A stretch of DNA of 64,000 nucleotides from the NCBI GenBank assembly GCA_039414355.1, contig JBCDJN010000002.1:62001-126000 (forward strand), read 5' to 3'. The DNA comes from JBCCQL01 sp039414355 (GTDB lineage Bacteria; Planctomycetota; Planctomycetia; Pirellulales; Lacipirellulaceae). Numbering within the stretch: position 1 is the stretch's first letter; each line of letters begins with the position of its first letter. The position numbers and the translations under genes are program-made. The notes below the pieces were generated by a model that worked only from the letters and a program-made list of their open reading frames with translations, did no database searches and was not told the DNA's origin. Of the stretch, positions 59,657 to 64,000 are shown piece after piece.

Positions 59657-62600
59657 CTACCGGGACCGCAGCGTCGACCCCGCGACGCCGATGAGCACGG
59701 AGAGCGACAGCGTTGTCGGTTCGGGCGTTTGAGCCGCGGGGGATGGAGGAACCTCCATCCCGTAATTGTTGCGCCACGTCTCGTAATCGGCCAGAGTGAT
59801 CACGCCATCGCCATCGCCGTCGGCGCCCGTTTGCTGGTCTACAGTTTGGCCGAGCGTATCCCGCCACACCGTGTAGTCAGCCGCGTTGACGATGCCGTCG
59901 CCGTTGTAATCGCCGGCGAGGGTGACTCGCAGAGTGACCGAGTTCGCGCCGTAGTCCACCTGCCACATCAAGTCGGACGTCAATTGCGGCAGATCGAGCG
60001 ACTCGAACTCCCCGCTCACGCTCGAGGCGGAGATCACTTCGTAGGCATCGCCGGCGGCGGGTGAAAAACCGCTGGAGCCCGTCACCATCAAGCCACCCGC
60101 CAGCTGCGCGTCCGCCGTGGCTTGCACGCGGTCGAAGTCCGAAGTGCTCAACAGATCGAGCTCCAGGCTCGAGCCCGCTTCTTGCGTAAAGGCGCCCTCC
60201 AAGGCGAGCGTTACCGCCGGCGTGCCCGGTGTGCCGTCTTCGTCCACCAGCAGCCATTGGTAGTTCTGGGCAACCTCGCCCGCGTCGAAGGCGTTGCCCG
60301 TGTAGTAGCGGGCGATGGCGATCTCACCGTGGAACGGGTTGCCCGTGCCGGACGAGACGCCGGTCACCGAGCTGACGCCGCCCCCAAGCCCCAACGGGTT
60401 GCCGCCCGCCCAGTCGAAGATGTCCTCGTTGGCGATGGACCCGATGAACTGGTTATCGAGGTAGAGGGCGATGGAGTCGTTGCCGCGGGTCGACGTGTCG
60501 AGATCAATCACGCCAACCAGGTGCCGCCAGCCGGTGGCAACCGGGGTGTTGATGTTGAGGTCGCCGCTCTCGCCGTCGACGTTGAACGTGAGCGTGCTGT
60601 CGTTGAGCACCACCGCCACGCCGCGGCCCACGCCGCCCGCTTCCAGCAAGACCTGATCGCTGCCCGCCGAGGTATTGGTGACGTTGAAGACCAGCTCAAA
60701 CGTGGCGTCGCGTTTGCTGCGGGGGTCAGAGCCTTCGAAGTAATCGCTCGGGCCACCCGCGATGCCGGCGGCCGGGATAGAGTAGGCGGCGGAGAGCGCG
60801 GGGAACTCGGCCGAGTTGACCGAGACCGGCGAAGGCGACCCGCCGAAGTTCAGGTTGGAGGGCGGCAGCGCGGCGTCTTCCCACGTGCTGTTGGCGGGGG
60901 CGTCGAGCTCCGCGTCGTAGTTTAGGTCTAGGCCGGCCGTGACGAGGTCTGGCGGCGGCACGCCGGGCGTTTCGGGCTGGATGCCAACGCCGCCCACCCG
61001 CACCACCGTGCCGCTGCGGGCGATCACGTCGCCGCGGACTTGCCCATTGGTGAAGGCCGTCCGCCCGCCCTGCAGGTCGAGCGTGCCGGAGAGGTCCACC
61101 ACGCCGCCCAGCGTCAACGGGGCCGATCCCGTCTTGGTGACGTTGCGGCCGGGGCGATACTCGCGGACGGCGCCGGTGATCTGAAACTCTTCGGTCCCGT
61201 CGCCCACGATCTCCAGGTCATCGTATAGATCGATGTCGATCGCCAACTCATAGGTGTAGGTCGCCTCGCCGGCGGGGGCGGAGTCGAGCCGGATCTGCGG
61301 GCCGACACCGTCCAGCGTCTTAGTGAGGGTCACGCCGCGGCCGTTGATGGTCGCCTTGCCGTCGCCGGTGAGCGCGCCGCCGCGGTCGACCAGCTCAATG
61401 CGGTTGGCCAGGTAGGGCAGGCCGCCGATCCGCGTCAGGTCGTTGGTCGCCGTGTAGTCGCCCTGGGGGCGGTTCTGGAAGACCAGCACGGCGCCCGCGT
61501 AGCTGTCTTGCTCGTCCATCGTGGCGTTGCCGCCGCCCTGGTTGTTGGTCCACGCGCTGGGCGTTGACCACGAGGCGACCGCGAAGGCGCTCTCGCGGAA
61601 GCGGAACTCGTCGAACTGGTTGACGTTGCTCGCGCGGTTGTCGACCCGGGCTTTATCCATCTGCACGTCGAAGTCGGTCATCGCCCGCTGGAGCTGAGCG
61701 ACGATCTCCGGGTTCTGGGCGGCCACGTTGTTCGACTCGCCGATGTCATTGGCCAGGTTGTAGAGCTCGAAGAACCCGTTGGCGCCACGGTACTGCAGCT
61801 TCCAGTCTCCCGAGCGGATGGCCGACTGGTTGTTGTTGTTCCGGCGGATGTAGAGGTTCTCGTGCGGCACGCCCTGGGCCGTGCCGTTGATGAACGGCAG
61901 CAGGTTCTGGCCGTCGATCGTGTCCGAAGGCTGAATAACGCCGCCGCCCGCTTCGAAGGCGGTGGGCAGCACGTCGATGGCGTGGACCGGGGCGTCGTAC
62001 ACCGTGCCTTCGACCGATGGATCAACGCCGGCGCCGGCGACGATGAACGGGATCCGCAACCCGCCGTCTGACTGCGACCCCTTGCCGTTGCGGAGTGGGC
62101 CATTTCGCGACGCGTTCGGCTGACCGTCGCAGCAATCGCCGCCGTTGTCGTTGAGGAAGACCACCAGGGTGTTGTCGGCAATGCTGTCGCTGGTGTTGCC
62201 GTCGCCGTTGGGGTCGTCCAGCGCGTCCATGATCTTGCCCACGTTGCGATCCAGCGCGAGCTGCATCGCCGCGTAGATCTTTCGGTCACCGGTCAAACCG
62301 GCGATACGCGGGTCGTTCAAGTCGGCGTCGGTCGCCTGCAGCGGCGTGTGGGGCGCCGTGAACGACGAGTACATGAAGAATGGCTGGCTCCCGTCGTGGT
62401 TGTCTCGGATGTAGTCCACGGTGAGGTCGCCGAAGACATCCGTCACGTACTCGCCGGAGTACTGGTTCTCGATGCTCTGGTTGCTGGCGACCGAGCCGGC
62501 GCCGTCTGAGATGGTGCTGATGAGCTCTTGCGTGCCCGTCGCGGAGCCAACGAAGAAGCTGCGCGAACCGCCGATGAGCCCCTCGAACGACTCAACCCCT

Positions 62601-63097
62601 TGGTTCTGCGGTCGGTTGCCCAGCTGCGAGCCGTTGTTGGTGTGGGCCCCGATGTGCCACTTGCCTACCGCCGCGGTGGCGTAGCCAACCGACTGCATCT
62701 TCTCCCAGATGGTGTCGACCTCCACCGGCAACCCCTGATTCAGGCCGCTGTTGATGGGGCCGGTGGCGTTGGCGATGTTCGACTCGTACCCGAACCGCCC
62801 GCCGTACATGCCGGTGGTGAGCATCGCCCGCGAAGGGCTGCAGACCGACGCGGTGTAGGCGTTGGAGAACGTCACGCCACCCGCCGCCAGCTCATCGAGA
62901 CGCGGCGTTGGGATCTGGCTGGTGACGCCGGAGACCTGGTCTTGGAAGCCGAAGTCCACCCAACCCGCGTCGTCGCTGATGATCACGATGACGTTGGGCT
63001 GAGCGGCGGCGACGCCCGGCGAACTCTCGGCGCGGACGCCGGAGCCCTGGACGAACGCCGTAAGGCTGAGAGCGGCGATGAAGGCAGTGCGGAACAA
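59657..63097 (-). CDS. Surface sulfatase with LamG module, dockerin-like loops and PEP-CTERM tail
   Basis: A 1146-residue protein with a signal peptide (TAFIAALSLTAFVQGSGVRA). The sulfatase domain (about 33-480) opens IVIISDDAGWVDFGF with metal-binding aspartates. The modification motif is SVCSPSRAMLTTG, whose Cys (about residue 86) becomes formylglycine. VGKWHIGAH and FLNDNGG complete the site. A beta-solenoid region at about 650-700 (KTGSAPLTLGGVVDLSG) leads to a LamG-like domain (about 785-950). Two calcium loops follow (GDYNGDGIVNAADYTVWRDT; GDGDGVITLADYETWRNNY), then TPEPTTLSLSVLIG. It removes sulfate esters from a polysaccharide; the exact substrate is not shown. No maturase (anSME/FGE) is in the window. 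Confidence 0.88.
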   Translation of the reverse strand: MFRTAFIAALSLTAFVQGSGVRAESSPGVAAAQPNVIVIISDDAGWVDFGFQDQVSGVTSQIPTPRLDELAAGGVTFSNAYTASVCSPSRAMLTTGMYGGRFGYESNIANATGPINSGLNQGLPVEVDTIWEKMQSVGYATAAVGKWHIGAHTNNGSQLGNRPQNQGVESFEGLIGGSRSFFVGSATGTQELISTISDGAGSVASNQSIENQYSGEYVTDVFGDLTVDYIRDNHDGSQPFFMYSSFTAPHTPLQATDADLNDPRIAGLTGDRKIYAAMQLALDRNVGKIMDALDDPNGDGNTSDSIADNTLVVFLNDNGGDCCDGQPNASRNGPLRNGKGSQSDGGLRIPFIVAGAGVDPSVEGTVYDAPVHAIDVLPTAFEAGGGVIQPSDTIDGQNLLPFINGTAQGVPHENLYIRRNNNNQSAIRSGDWKLQYRGANGFFELYNLANDIGESNNVAAQNPEIVAQLQRAMTDFDVQMDKARVDNRASNVNQFDEFRFRESAFAVASWSTPSAWTNNQGGGNATMDEQDSYAGAVLVFQNRPQGDYTATNDLTRIGGLPYLANRIELVDRGGALTGDGKATINGRGVTLTKTLDGVGPQIRLDSAPAGEATYTYELAIDIDLYDDLEIVGDGTEEFQITGAVREYRPGRNVTKTGSAPLTLGGVVDLSGTLDLQGGRTAFTNGQVRGDVIARSGTVVRVGGVGIQPETPGVPPPDLVTAGLDLNYDAELDAPANSTWEDAALPPSNLNFGGSPSPVSVNSAEFPALSAAYSIPAAGIAGGPSDYFEGSDPRSKRDATFELVFNVTNTSAGSDQVLLEAGGVGRGVAVVLNDSTLTFNVDGESGDLNINTPVATGWRHLVGVIDLDTSTRGNDSIALYLDNQFIGSIANEDIFDWAGGNPLGLGGGVSSVTGVSSGTGNPFHGEIAIARYYTGNAFDAGEVAQNYQWLLVDEDGTPGTPAVTLALEGAFTQEAGSSLELDLLSTSDFDRVQATADAQLAGGLMVTGSSGFSPAAGDAYEVISASSVSGEFESLDLPQLTSDLMWQVDYGANSVTLRVTLAGDYNGDGIVNAADYTVWRDTLGQTVDQQTGADGDGDGVITLADYETWRNNYGMEVPPSPAAQTPEPTTLSLSVLIGVAGSTLRSR

Positions 63098-63178
63098 AGG
63101 TGCGTACCTCGGTCGTGGACCCGCAGGCGGCCGCTGCCGCCCGCGGATTAGGAAAGCTGCAGAGCAATGAGGAAGCGT

Positions 63179-64000
63179 CTAGAGACGTCGGCGACGCCCG
63201 CACAAGCAGACGCCGGTAGCCAGCAGCATTAGGCTGCCAGGCTCGGGAGCATTGGCCGCCAAGACGGCCGCCGTGGCGCCGAACTGGCTCTTCCACACCT
63301 GGTAGTCGCCGATACCAATAGGCCCGGCGCCGGCGACTCCCCGCGTGCCCGCAGGGAAGACCGTGGCGGCGTCGCCGCCGAGGTTGTCCCGCCACACGGT
63401 GTAGTCGGCCGCGTCGACCATGCCGTCGCCGTTGTAGTCGCCCCTTAGGCCAGCGGTGGTCACCTCAGCAAAGCGATCGGCAACGTCTTGGGAGCTCAAC
63501 GCTCCCGGCGTGTACTCGAACGCCGCAATCTGCCCAAGGAAGGGGAAGTCCACCACACCCGCGTTGTCGACACCGTTGATGGGCCCTTCCTGTGCGGTGC
63601 TGCCGGCAAAGCTGCTCGACTCGCCGCCCAAGCCGCCCTGGTTGCCACCGGACCAGTCGTTGATGTCCGTGGTGGTTGTCGAATTGCTGTCGACGAGCAC
63701 TCCATTGACGTACAGCTCAAGGAAGTCGTCGTCTGAGAGCGAATCGGCGCTGAACGTGTTGTTGATCACGCCCACGACCTGCGTCCAGTCGTCCGACGAC
63801 AGCGTTGTGGAGACCGTCTGCTCGTTGCCCGGGAATTCTCCCTTGACGTAGAAGGAGAGCACGTCGTCTTGCAGGCTGAAGTAAGCCCCGCGCCCGCTGC
63901 CTCCCAGTTCGTAGAGGATCTGCTCGCCGCCGGTCAGGCTGTCCGGCTTGAACCAGATCTCGAACGAACCGTCTTGGCGGCTGGCTTGGGTTTCGTTTGC
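63179..64000 (-). CDS. LamG-domain PEP-CTERM protein, C-terminal part (start outside the window)
   Basis: The frame stays open to the edge of the window, so this is the C-terminal ~273 residues of a longer protein. It begins inside a LamG-like domain (GSFEIWFKPDSLTGGEQILY; GSGRGAYFSLQDDVLSFYVK) which ends with WSGGNQGGLGGESSSF. That ending matches the LamG modules of the two neighbouring enzymes. One calcium loop is intact (GDYNGDGMVDAADYTVWRDN); the second (AGTRGVAGAGPIGIGDYQVW) is degenerate. The tail is APEPGSLMLLATGVCLCG, then RRRR. The catalytic head, if any, lies outside the window. Confidence 0.82.
   Translation of the reverse strand, partial: ANETQASRQDGSFEIWFKPDSLTGGEQILYELGGSGRGAYFSLQDDVLSFYVKGEFPGNEQTVSTTLSSDDWTQVVGVINNTFSADSLSDDDFLELYVNGVLVDSNSTTTTDINDWSGGNQGGLGGESSSFAGSTAQEGPINGVDNAGVVDFPFLGQIAAFEYTPGALSSQDVADRFAEVTTAGLRGDYNGDGMVDAADYTVWRDNLGGDAATVFPAGTRGVAGAGPIGIGDYQVWKSQFGATAAVLAANAPEPGSLMLLATGVCLCGRRRRL

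Noticed and set aside
1..64000. A CRISPR array or prophage
   Set aside because: No regularly spaced direct repeats, integrase, capsid or tail gene were seen anywhere in the window.

Overview
The window is high-GC bacterial chromosome that reads as a planctomycete, most likely order Pirellulales and close to Lacipirellulaceae. This is inferred from family content, not from a marker gene. It has several DUF1559 prepilin-like proteins, a planctomycete cytochrome/DUF1549/DUF1553 protein paired with a DUF1501 protein, and small proteins with an ENPYQSP-type N-terminal tag. It also has six proteins ending in a dockerin-like double calcium loop (GDYNGDG...ADYTVWRD) followed by a PEP-CTERM sorting tail. 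No rRNA, tRNA, CRISPR array, transposase or phage gene was found.

Layout. 1-4031: the end of a MoxR ATPase, a DUF58 protein, a conserved hypothetical on the minus strand behind a terminator-like hairpin, and an inositol-monophosphatase-type enzyme. 4226-14103: two very large envelope proteins, the second apparently made of two related halves. 14125-16781 (minus): LL-diaminopimelate aminotransferase, a radical SAM protein and a small membrane protein. 16970-23485: a DUF1559 protein, a TPR protein coupled to a Wza-type polysaccharide export protein, a secreted nickel superoxide dismutase with a strong terminator, and a PEP-CTERM surface protein. 23518-28847: the cytochrome/DUF1553 and DUF1501 pair, a small PD-(D/E)XK-like protein and an SDR. 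28848-29522 holds no gene but has a strong terminator and a likely structured RNA.

29523-35924: KdsD- and KdsC-type Kdo enzymes, a giant LptA/LptC-like protein, and soluble transhydrogenase SthA. 35925-36488: a frameshifted tandem zinc-ribbon gene between inverted G-rich repeats. 36489-45373: a fatty acid desaturase (minus), then a plus-strand run of Gfo/Idh/MocA oxidoreductase, GDSL esterase, L-fuconate dehydratase and FAH-family hydrolase, which is part of a non-phosphorylative L-fucose route, and a large membrane Ser/Thr kinase. 45636-52846 (minus): a compact type II secretion/pseudopilus operon with gspE, three successive gspF-like genes, three pseudopilin-like genes and a DUF1559 gene. 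No secretin gene is present.

53010-64000: a polysaccharide-degradation locus with an exported GH57-like enzyme, two GH128-like proteins, a sulfatase and a partial LamG protein. All but one carry the dockerin-like/PEP-CTERM tail. Together the genes suggest a Gram-negative-type cell with Kdo-containing envelope glycans that digests sulfated, fucose-containing algal-type polysaccharides outside the cell. The best candidates for something new are the shared C-terminal cassette of the enzyme locus, the frameshifted zinc-ribbon gene with its flanking repeats, the terminator-ended RNA candidate near 29.0-29.3 kb, and the giant envelope proteins.
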